Shown here in pieces: positions 35,007-44,397 of a stretch of DNA of 44,397 bases. The DNA is taken from assembly GCA_003568945.1 (NCBI GenBank), contig BDIP01000023.1, positions 1 to 44,397 of the forward strand, given 5' to 3'. A program made the translations under genes and the position numbers. The DNA is from Kipferlia bialata (lineage: Eukaryota; Fornicata). How positions within the stretch are numbered: position 1 is the first letter of the stretch; every line of letters starts with the position of its first letter. The notes beneath the pieces were generated by a model. The model did no database searches. It was given only the letters and a program-made list of their open reading frames with translations, and was not told where the DNA came from.

Positions 35007-38000
35007 GTGGTGGTATCCGATCGGCATGCTTCCTGGCAGGTGAGTCTCACCGTGAGACCTATCGTGTAGGTACAGTGTCTCTAGACTGAGATGATCCCTT
35101 TACTCTCAGGTGTACTGTCTAGTATGTCTGAGGCCAGAGACCTGCTAAATGAGGGACATGAGGATGAACCCGTTGGCACACGCCCTGGAGATGCACTGCA
35201 GGTGCAGCACCTGTCCTCTGTGTCAGGAGGGGGATTCCTGGCTGGTGCCCTATATGATGCAGCGGCAGACACACAGCAGACTGAATCAGTGTCTCCACTG
35301 CTACCATCCCCTGTGGGTAGTAGGGTATTGAGTCAGGCCCTGCCTAGTACAAGGGTTCCTTCTGATGGCGAGCCTCTCTCTGCACAACTTAGACAGACTG
35401 ATAGGGTGGCGTCAACAGAGGATGAAACTCACAGTGACAGTGATGTGAGTGAAGATTCGAGTCCCTCTGAATCAGAGTCAGACACAAACCCAGCTCCAGT
35501 GGACCCTGCCTCTCTCGAGTCTCTCTCCTTCACAGATGGTTCTGGGCCTCATGAGACTGTGGAACCGGAGTATGAGACTGTCATCTCAAGAATGCTGGCC
35601 AACCCAAACTACGTGAGTGCATATTACCAACAACTGGCTACCTCTGCACTGCACTCTCTCTAATCACAGATCCTGGGCACAAAGACCCGGTTCGTCTGGG
35701 CGTCTGTATGGGTCATCTTCCTAGGTATTTGATTTTCGTTGACACTGGCGCCAGAGTGAGTTCTCTTGTGTATCTTCACACCATACTGTTCATTGTAACA
35801 CTCTGCAGGTGTAGTCTAGAAACCCCCCTCTGATCCATTAGCGGCGCTCTTTCTGCTCCTTGGATCCGCCCTTGTCTTCACATTGAGTGGAGTACTAATT
35901 GTAGTTCTGTTCGACTGGTTTGGCCTCAAGTGAGTTGAAGTGTCTCATGTATACTTCGCAGAGCTAGAACCTCACTCACAGGCCCTTTACCTTCCAACAG
36001 TCCATCATAGGGTTTGGAGTCTTTGCGATTGTGTGTGGAGCAAGTGTCGTTGCGCTCGCCTTTATGGTCAAGTACCTGTCGACAATAAGGTAGAAGAGTA
36101 CCGTCTTATGTATCAGTCTCCAAGGTATCAGAGTGTGTGACATTCAGGTTTTGGAGTCCCTCTTGGCGCCTCACCAATCTGTACAAAGCAATGGTACAAG
36201 TGCTGATTGCTGTCTCAATGGTGAGTCTCACGGATTTCACTTGACACACTGAGTCTGAACAACAATATTGCGCGTTAGCTGACCTCCCAGATATCCTATA
36301 TAGATAGTGGGATGGCTAATTAACCAAGTATGTCTCTGACCTCAGGTCAGTCTCTTGCTCAGCTCCTACTACCTGCGTTCCTTTATTGACCGGCTAACTG
36401 AACGTAGGGTCTCTGTGGCCCAGGTGAATATGTCCACTTATATCATAATGCACCACTGTGTTGTCACGTATCAAATCACCATCCAATGAGCGTTTAGAGT
36501 CACTTAAGCACTGACAGCAGACCCTTGTCTGGGTTGGCCTGGGTGTTCTTATTGCTGTAGGGATCATCCTTCTTAGGGCGTTCTCCTTTGCAGGTTGGCT
36601 CCACTGTATAGTAGCTAATTAGCACATAGTAGTACTAGGCTATTGGGCCAAGCTTTTCTCTCCTCTAACACTAGATTGGTCCATCATCATCATCGTGACT
36701 GCCGTTGGTCTGGTTACCGTTCTGCGGATGATTCGATTCAGTCAAGAGGAGGATGAAGTTGACCCGTTCTCAAGTCTGGCAGGTACAGTCAATTGAAACA
36801 CTATCTTTATATGCGCAGTACATCTCTGCCAATGCCTTACGATAGCGCTTAGTTGGGCGTTTATGGGCATACTCCTCGCCTATCCCTTTCTGGCTATGAT
36901 TAGAGACAAGGGGGCACATAGGCTGTACAGGTACCAACCCGTAACCGTAGTGTCTCTGCGTGTACTAGCAACGTACTGCTATGGTTGTCTTACCTATCAG
37001 GGGATCCATACTACACAGCTTCTTCCACGAGGAAGAGACTCCACTCCATGAGTTGTTCTCCAATGGATCAAGACCGATGAGGGATGTCAGCCCAAGGTGG
37101 GTGCAACTGACATTGCTTAGGGGTCTCCGATGTTTCTGGCCTAGTCTAACCCAGATACTCCCTTGTGTGCCACATGGCCTATATAGCAGAGGACAGCCTA
37201 AGAGGCATGGTGGTGCTCACAAACACAGGCAAGGCAGACATATACCATACTTATCCCACGGCTGCAATGTATCAAATCTGTATCAGGTGCATTACTCACC
37301 ACCAGGTGGCACCATGTATCAGTTCAGACCAGACGAGAGGGACCCCCCAGGGGACACAGTACCAGAGGTACAAGTGTGTGTGACTGGTGTATAAGGATAC
37401 CCGTACTGACCCCCTAGGTCACTGTCCCATGGCTCAAGGACATGCGACTAATCACTGCAGTGGCGCTGAGCGGGGCTGCCATTGCACATCACATGGGGAG
37501 GCTTCAGGTGTCAATCGCCGTCACGTGCATTTGTTTACCAACGAGTGCTTGTTGCGTGGCTGAATACATTGCTCAGGAGCAACCGTCTAACCTCACAGGG
37601 TGGCATGAGTGGCATTGGCAGCCTGGTGTCCTTCCTCTCCATCAACCTGGGGTCTTGGGTGTTTCCGCTACAGTAAGTTAAACTTAATAAATTTCCACAA
37701 ATAGTAGCATAGACACAACTGCTGTTTTCCAGCGCCCTGCTTACTTATAAGGTCCATTGTCGCCCGATACTGGAAAGATGTCCTGAGTTCGGCTGTAATT
37801 GTGGGTCTCTTTCTTATGGAGTACTTCATATTTCGGTATGTGATCGGACACAACCCATAAGTAGTGTATTCTATCAGAGATATCTACTCTCTCAAGTAAA
37901 TGTAGACACTCACTCACAGGTACACTACTGGCTTTGGGTTTGATGAAGCATTCTGTCTTGCAGTCCTAGCAACTGCTGGTACAACTGTTGGAGGTCAGTA

Positions 38001-41000
38001 GCTATAATCATGACTCAAGCTGGCATTGATATATATATACCTTTGATGTATGGACCATGCAGTATGGTTATACATAGAAGTCTACCCTAAAACTATTCTT
38101 ACGCTGCAGTTTCTATCATTCTTATGGTCCTGCCCGCCACTCGCCGGTGGAAATACATTCTAGGTCGATTGCTGACAGTTCGTTTTGACCTCGACCCAGG
38201 TGTGCCACGGACCAGGTACCGATACATAGAGCTGTATATCATATATATGATCTTTCTACGCGATTACTAATCCAGACCTGACATGGAGACTACCATCTCT
38301 AACCTGCCTGCTGTGTTTCTATCCGACGGGTGGCACAGTGACAACACGGGTAGCTGGGCACAGCTGGTGAAGGATAGGTACCAATGATACATACTATGGA
38401 TATTGCTCCCATTATAGTCAGATAACTCCAATATATACCCCATCATAGAGGTTCTCACTCAGGTATCCTACCTTCGTGGCTGACTCTGACCCCCACCAGA
38501 CAGGATTGACCATGTCTCTCAGTACGTGAACAACTAAGTAATTGTCAGTCAAATGATAGTATGGTTCATACACCTCACTGGTTGACAATCACCTACTGAT
38601 GCGAACTCAGTGTTAGTATCCCAATGATTGAGTCATACTTGTTGCCACTCCTAACTCTCAGTGTTGATCAAGGCTGCTGAGAGGCTCGACATGGAGACTG
38701 CCGCAGCTCTACCATCCTCTCTCGCGTTCTGCCAAGGTGAGTGCCGATCACACGTCTATTGTGGTATACTATGCGTCCATGCTCTCTCTTAACAAGCAGA
38801 AGACGACAGTTACCCTGCACCTCAGCAGGCTGATAGGGCTGCAACTCCATCGGTTAGAGAGAAGCAGGATTATCAAGTTCGAACAGATGAGTCAGTGGAA
38901 CAGGACACTAGCATTATTACTGCATCTCAGGAGCTACAGGCTGATGTGACTCTGTTGAAGGTACTAATGAGAGTCACCCCGTGTTTCAAGCCAACTAGTA
39001 TGATTGTGTCATCTAGAAGAATGTGTACTACAGCACTAGGTCTAATGATGGAGACTGTCGTGTACACAGTAACTCTTCGATTCTAGTCTCACCCTCAGGG
39101 GTGTGTGCAGGTGTTGGGCGCTGATGAAGACCTGGATGTTGGTCAGGTAGGGTGCAATACATACATATCCGGAGATCGCGACCTGTTGGTAATTCTTTGT
39201 TATCTGCCAACATTGTATTGGAGTTGCGTCTAACACACAGTTGCCTAGTACCCTACGAAACCGTCTAGCTGCATCAACACGGGTCTTGAATGCTGCACGA
39301 TGGAGTAACAGGACCATCGTGTCCACGATAACAGAGACATTTGTCACACCTGCTGGAAGAAGGTAAGTATGATTCCTATTGGGTGGATCACTGTATATGT
39401 CTGCTCTACTATAGTCACATTCTGACCAAGGCTTGATCTGGAGTGGCTGGACAAGGCGTGGCTAGGAGTGGTCATTATGGCTGATACCAGTAGAGGTACA
39501 CATTTGGGTACATTCATGATTATAGCTCTCTAAGGGGGCCTTTCATGCCAGGCATGATACTTAGGTCCCAACCACGTGCGGCTAGCACAATGGGTATTTC
39601 TCGGGCCAGACCGGGTGCCTCAGTAACCCAGTATAGGTGCACCAACAATATTACATAGTGTTTGTACATATTACCCTTACAAAAGGGATGACTTCCGCCA
39701 GCAGGCCATAGCACCAGGGTCCCGGGTGTCATACCAGTCTCGAACCAGACTCAGTTCCCAAGAAGGTACCTATTTGCGTAGTGTTCTTTTTGACAATGCA
39801 GAAGTAGACTAACAAGCAGTTCAGGATGAGGAAGAGATTATAAACCTGGCAGCTCAGGACCTGATAGATAGCCTGGCCGGTAAGAACGTCCGGCCAGCTA
39901 GTGTGCCTGTAGTAGGAATGAAGTCACTGGTTGGTGAGACTAGTCATATGGAGTCGAGAACGTTTTCCAGCCCATACATGTCTGCACGTCTGGGTACGTC
40001 TCCTGCTGTACCGAGAGAGATACTGCAAGACTTGCCAGCTCCAAGGCCTCTCAATGGAAAGGGCATTGACCTGACCCAAGTAGGTGCTACCCTACTATCG
40101 CCGGTAAGTATGGGGTGTTTCACACATATGAATGAAGCTTACCCGTCTCTCTTTGACCTTGCAGACAGGTGGTCTGATGTGGTTCTGGCTTGTGCCGCGG
40201 GCAGGGTCATTGAGCATACAGGCCGCAACAGGTATGTAACATAACCACACACATCCACTATCAGACCCCGTAAATGCCACTGTATAGCGTAATGATTCCC
40301 AGGTGTGACCTGTTGTGACCCTGGAAACGCTGTTCTTCAGAGACAACTTGGGAGTACTATTGAGTGTCGGTGAGGAACCCAAGACTCACGGTGTAGTAAT
40401 AGCTATCATAATCTCCCTCTTCTTACCCCCAGTATTCCTGATATGGCCGTTGGCAACCAGTTCATGACACCTGAGACAGCTAGGTACACTCGTAGTATTG
40501 AGTACTAAGCATACCAGTGACACTAGTACGGTATGTCTGGTATCTGCGTTCTGCAAATGACACAGGCTATTCCATCGCACTGGCGTCTATGCGTATGTGT
40601 CAGTGATAGAGGTGTCGTTGGCTACTATGGGTGAGTGCAGTTCTGCAACCGACGAAGAGTATGTGTCGCACTTAAACACTCACTCAGGATACCGCAACGC
40701 AGCCCCCACGTCTTACTGGCTATGGCTGGCAGACATATATGGAGAGGCTGTGAGTGACGCATCACGACAGGTAACCCATTACACTCGATCTTTCACCCTT
40801 TGTGTCTCTAACCTTAGCTCCCACTACTACACGATAGACCCCTGACTCGGTGTATCGACACTGTGACAGCACTGGCCAGGATAGTGCATAGAGTGCGTCT
40901 TGAGTGCAGAGGCGGACTAGCAGACAAGGGTATGGGGAGGGACCACCACATATCCACTCTACCCTGGATTACGGGGGTCGAAGATGCCGTGCGGTGAGTA

Positions 41001-41737
41001 CTTGTGTTCCAAAACCAATGCGGTGAACACTGCTGGGAAACTGACCTCCAGTCTATGCCGTAGAGACGCCCGTCTAGCTGGATGTGGAGTCCCATTAGTA
41101 CCAGTGGGACGGGAGAACGTCCCAGGTATTGACTACACATCACCATATCTTGTGTCATCTATCGCCAAAGACTATTGAATTTGGTTGAGATCTCATTGCG
41201 CACTGTTCTCTGACAACAGACCCCCTGGAGTCCGAGACCAGAGACACACTCAGAGTGACCGACGCATGTGTCTTACCAAGCACTGAGGCTCCCAATAGCG
41301 TACCTATCCAATCTGACACAGTGACTGGTGATCCATATTACACCTGCAATGGAGGAAGCAGCGCAGAAGACTCTATTCTTGTTCTTGGCGATGCTTCAAA
41401 CCATGGACAGAGTCAGGATATTGAGGTAATCGATGGGTCTCTAGCAGATCTTCCCGTACACACCAGCGAAGGTACGGGGGATAGCAGGGAGGACGGAGGT
41501 ACCACCGAAGATACGGTTGATCCTCCTCTCCCAGCAACCTCCTACAAGTGGAAGAGAGCAGGGGAGAGAAGGGCGGCTGAGAAGGCCAAGATTGCTAGAA
41601 GAGCAGCCAGGGAGGAGGAGAGGGGGCGGCAGGAGAGGGAGAGAGCCGCTGCCAAAGATATAGCTGGTCAGTGTGTGTTACTGGCTGAGGTATCGATGGA
41701 GGCACTGCGTCGGTACATGGAAGAGAGGAACTCTTAA
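35007..41737 (+). CDS. Multi-pass membrane patatin-like phospholipase
   Basis: Serine lipase/acyl hydrolase with the Ser-Asp dyad of the patatin fold. About 28 exons join in phase, including 35007-35039, 35110-35612, 35670-35724, 35842-35929, 35982-36089, 36148-36220, 36346-36423, 36521-36593, 36675-36782, 36846-36930, 37001-37096, 37155-37279, 37306-37367, 37418-37507, 37599-37672, 37752-37835, 37920-37993, 38110-38215, 38276-38377 and 41220-41737 (TAA). Motifs: GGIRSACFLAG (oxyanion loop), HLSSVSGGGFLAGAL (nucleophile Ser), VALSGAAIAHHMG, NLGSW, and FLSDGWHSDN (catalytic Asp; usual DGG is DGW). Six to eight membrane helices (for example FLLLGSALVFTLSGVLIVVL) are inserted between nucleophile and SGAA. 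The C-terminal third is hydrophilic and ends in a charged helix (REEERGRQERERAAAKD). The start codon is not found. Phospholipid cleavage at a membrane is inferred. Confidence 0.85.
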
Positions 41738-42070
41738 AGTAGCCTCTCTAAGTTATCCGGTGGAACCACAGTATAGATAGCCGGTTAGACTGGCTGTTAT
41801 TATGTATATATATACTAAAGCTTGATGTTTTACTTGATAATAGATAAGAGTTGTGTCGCTTGTGGCCCACAATGTGGGTTCCCCGAGGGAACTTCCCCCA
41901 TATTCAGTAATGTACATTAGTACTACATACTGATTCAGCTTGGAAACACAACACCCCGATACACAGGTAGTATAGCAGACGGGAGTGGCCATGCAAACCA
42001 ATAGAGTGACTATATCGATTGCGAGTCGCGACTCTCAATGAGACCCACTGTGTACATGCAGCGTTGAGAG
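41738..42070. other. Intergenic spacer
   Basis: About 330 AT-richer bases between the patatin-like gene and the RZ-finger gene, same strand. I see no exon or RNA gene here. Confidence 0.4.
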
Positions 42071-42749
42071 ATGGGTGTGAGGGAGATGACGGTGGGTCGG
42101 ACTTCTAGGCCTGTGGAGTGGTTCTGGTACCATGTGGTAGGACAGTGGTATCAGTGGCTGAGCATTCTCTGCGGAGGTAATTGTCCTTGATACAAGCAGA
42201 GAGAGGTGACTACTTCAACACGGACATCACCCTCAAGTGCAAAAATGCTGGTCTATTGATCGTGTAACAGTATCTCTACTGTAAGATCGAAACACACCCT
42301 CCCCGCACGGCTTCTCTACACATACACACCGAGGTCACCGTTATGACTAGGTCTACCACGCCTGTGTACCCACCTGACGTACTGAGTGTATTGGAGACAC
42401 TGGGGAAGATGGCCAAGTATGTATAGAGACTTGGTATACCATTGCCACTCATTATTCATAGTTGGGCCTCTAACTCTAGGTGCCCCTGTGGGGAGGTGTA
42501 TGTGGTTGGGGACTGTGGGCTTCCCTGGGAGGTGGCCAGGTGTCCCACCTGTGGCTCAGCAATTGGTGGCACGGGAGACCAGTACGTTCAGGACCAGTGC
42601 TATGATCGTGTATAATACACGACGTGTATTCACTGTAGACTCGTGACTATATGTTGTATTCAGCCTTTTCACATATCTATATGACGTCTTATCCTAGCTT
42701 TGTACCTGGGAATGCTACAGTGACAGCCGCAGAGCTCCTCAACCAGTAA
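42071..42749 (+). CDS. Small RZ-type zinc finger protein
   Basis: The recognisable part is at the 3' end: exon ending 42416 (DVLSVLETLGKMA), 42480-42596 and 42698-42749 (TAA). Joined they read KCPCGEVYVVGDCG, LPWEVARCPTCGSAIGG, then H-FVPGN. This is the RZ-type zinc finger pattern known from ZNFX1 and RNF213 (C-P-x-G-H, ECG, C-P-x-C, IGG, H, GN), with Glu in place of the usual His after CPxG and an extra Cys. The first exon from ATG 42071 to 42176 reads MGVREMTVGRTSRPVEWFWY and is Trp-rich. The middle exons (about 42197-42258 and from about 42281) are uncertain. Whole length about 180 residues, far shorter than known RZ proteins, which are multidomain helicases or ligases. Role unknown; RZ fingers act in ubiquitin transfer or RNA surveillance. 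Confidence 0.6.
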
Positions 42750-43398
42750 CTCAGGCTGAGTCTCAGCTCCTGCGGCACAACCCGCCTATTGCACAATACG
42801 GTATTGTGACAGTACCATAGCCTCCTTGGATAGAGTATTATTACCTATCACCATGTTCGGACTCTGTATGTCTACTTACTGGCAATAGATGACTCATAGA
42901 GAGCGTTAGGCTTTGTCCTTTTTCATCGTGTGACACACCAGTATACCACCAGTATATGTGGAATGATACTATGTTAATAGACAATCAATACAGTGCCCCA
43001 CGTCCTATTACTCTGTCTTGATACTCACAGGAACCGTAACCAATGGATAAGTTACCAAATTAGTGAACAAATAGTCTGACACCAGACATGAGATACGTAT
43101 AAAGACGGGTCGAGAAGGCTCATAGATGGACCGCGACGAGTTGGCACAGTACTTTGTTTGACATTTGCCAATGATTTGCATGTTTACAACATTTGAATCA
43201 CTGGTAACATATAGATGTGGTGTTGTACATCGAGAATAGCTGAGACTACTGAGATTTATAGCTAAGCCGAGTGATAGACCTACACCAGTGTCCATTCTAA
43301 GGGGTTAGTGACCGTTCGTTTCTTGACCCACTGTGTTTTCTGTGTAGAATTGGTTCTAGGACCTCCCAGCCCTGTCTCTTCTATTCGTATACTTCTCA
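42750..43398. other. Intergenic region
   Basis: About 650 bases without a convincing exon. It should contain the promoter of the next gene. Confidence 0.35.
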
Positions 43399-43656
43399 AT
43401 GACTCTGCCCCTCCTGTGTGTGTGTGCTGTGCTCTTGGGGCTTTGCCTCGCCCAGGTATCGATCTTTACGTAAATATATGCATTTTCCTTATATGTGCTG
43501 TTGGTGCGTGAACCAATGAACCAATGAACCAATGAACCAATCATGAATCAATGATTGGCGATGCTTCCCCCCCCCCCCCCCCTCAGACCCACTCACAGTC
43601 AGTCAGCTGACCATTCCGCATATAGATGCGACGTGTGTGATCTCTGGATGGAGCAG
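43399..43656 (+). CDS. Possible 5' exons with signal-peptide-like start
   Basis: Exon 43399-43455 reads MTLPLLCVCAVLLGLCLAQ, a strong hydrophobic leader. After a C-rich intron, an acceptor at 43606 keeps frame into LTIPHIDATCVISGWS, ending at 43656 (donor GTATGG). These could be the first exons of the CDF gene that follows, but phase does not match its next exon, so at least one exon is missing or this is a separate short gene. Confidence 0.4.
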
Positions 43657-43839
43657 GTATGGTGTCTTTGGCTTATAGATATAGATATGACTAGATACTG
43701 CTTATCTCTCTCTTCGATGTGTGTTGCCCCATAAGCCGCTCTAATATCCATGTCTGATGCTGGTAATAAGTGTGTAGTGTCCTAGCAAGAGTGTATAATG
43801 AGTTCATACTGAGTTATGTTAGGATCTGCCCCCCTCTCT

Positions 43840-43875
<36 letters not shown>

Positions 43876-43890
43876 CTCCCTACCCCCCAG

Positions 43891-44347
43891 CGGTCCGGTG
43901 CCCTCGGGGGTCTGTACAACGCCGTGTTCCTCATCTCGATGGCCTTCTTCATGGCCATCGAGGCATTCCAGAGGTATCACTATCACTCTCAGTATCAGTA
44001 TCTATCAGATATGGCCATCGAGGCATTCCAGAGGTCAGGACGCTTGCTGGGGATACTCTCTAGATCCATTCGCTGTGTTAGTATCTGTCTTCTAATGTAG
44101 CATTCACTGACTATGTCAGGCTAGATGTACCCATAGTCCTCCCCTAATTTTCAGGTTCTTTGCCCCCGAGGAGATTGAGCAGCCCAACCTCGTGCTGATT
44201 GTGTCCACCATAGGACTCCTCTTCAACTTCATAGGTATATATAGGTATATATAGGTATATATATAGGTATCAGGGTGTCAGTCTATACACTATGTTCCGC
44301 TGCTGATACCTCTGTTGCTAGCTCGTACTCTACCCTGAGCAGTATCC

Positions 44348-44397
<50 letters not shown>
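43891..44397 (+). CDS. Cation diffusion facilitator (ZnT/CDF) transporter, partial
   Basis: Two exons are clear: 43891-43973 and 44155-44234. Joined they read RSGALGGLYNAVFLISMAFF, MAIEAFQRFFAPEEIEQPN and LVLIVSTIGLLFNFIG. This is the TM3-TM4 region of CDF transporters (R-x-x-x-L-x-x-L-x-N, E-A-x-x-R-[FL]-x-x-P, then v...gl..N), which export Zn2+ or similar metals into vesicles or out of the cell. The N-terminal helices with the metal-site Asp/His and everything after TM4 lie outside the recognised exons or beyond the scaffold end. The exon end at 43973 is duplicated exactly at 44011-44035, and the donor at 44235 is followed by tandem ATAGGTATAT copies. Confidence 0.7.
43951..44035 (+). repeat. 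25-nt exact repeat of an exon end plus donor
   Basis: Bases 43951-43975 and 44011-44035 are identical (ATGGCCATCGAGGCATTCCA, then GAGGT), covering the coding end MAIEAFQR and the GT. The second copy sits in the intron 60 nt downstream. Confidence 0.9.
44349..44397 (+). repeat. 49-C homopolymer at the scaffold end
   Basis: The window ends in an uninterrupted C run inside the CDF gene's intron. Similar sense-strand C runs occur at 52-76, 43567-43582 and 43841-43874. Confidence 0.95.

Noticed and set aside
1-44397. Viral or retroelement copies
   Set aside because: I saw no reverse transcriptase, integrase, capsid or long terminal repeat signatures in any frame.

Overview
This window is eukaryotic nuclear DNA. 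It holds about fifteen protein genes on both strands. Most are cut by short spliceosomal introns, roughly 40-270 nt, with GT...AG ends. Donors are usually GTGAG, GTATG, GTAAG or GTACG, and a pyrimidine- or C-rich tract often precedes CAG. Genes are closely packed with spacers of about 0.3-0.8 kb. I saw no rRNA, tRNA, CRISPR array or mobile element. The intron density and the abundance of kelch beta-propeller proteins would fit an intron-rich free-living fornicate such as Kipferlia, but that placement is recollection and inference. A 594-nt N gap (17864-18457) and long G/C homopolymers show that this is a draft scaffold, and it ends inside a C run.

Layout. 1-4027 (+): 3' part of a coiled-coil protein with one kelch-like motif. 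4845-5503 (-): small Myb/SANT-like protein. 6007-8485 (+): kelch propeller followed by a HECT-type ubiquitin ligase domain and a C-terminal RBR/Rcat-like zinc finger. 8943-12477 (-) and 13290 to about 18780 (-): two related kelch giants sharing a helical middle region, with a possible single-pass membrane protein between them (12714-12998). 18941-22668 (-): 16-exon MFS transporter. 22942-25447 (-): secreted or type I membrane calcineurin-like phosphoesterase. 25748-26358 (-): small gene, or the 3' exons of the next one. 26369 to about 29484 (-): charged-repeat plus macro-like-domain protein. About 29920-32276 (+): polytopic membrane protein. 32654-34704 (-): acidic, Glu/Val-rich, probably myristoylated protein. 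35007-41737 (+): patatin-like phospholipase with many membrane segments, about 28 exons. 42071-42749 (+): small RZ-type zinc finger protein. 43399-44397 (+): start of a cation diffusion facilitator, cut by the scaffold end.

These genes do not form one pathway. Three themes recur: ubiquitin/immunity-type zinc chemistry (HECT+Rcat, RZ finger, macro-like domain), membrane transport and lipid cleavage, and kelch propellers. The most striking pattern concerns gene structure. At eight or more introns the exon edge together with its splice site is repeated inside the neighbouring intron, for example 38 identical bases at 30671/30783, 25 identical bases at 43951/44011, and four copies at 20961-21264. 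This could be a real process (intron gain or growth by tandem duplication, or alternative splice sites) or an assembly effect, and is the observation most worth testing. Exon coordinates below were worked out by hand from splice signals and reading-frame continuity.
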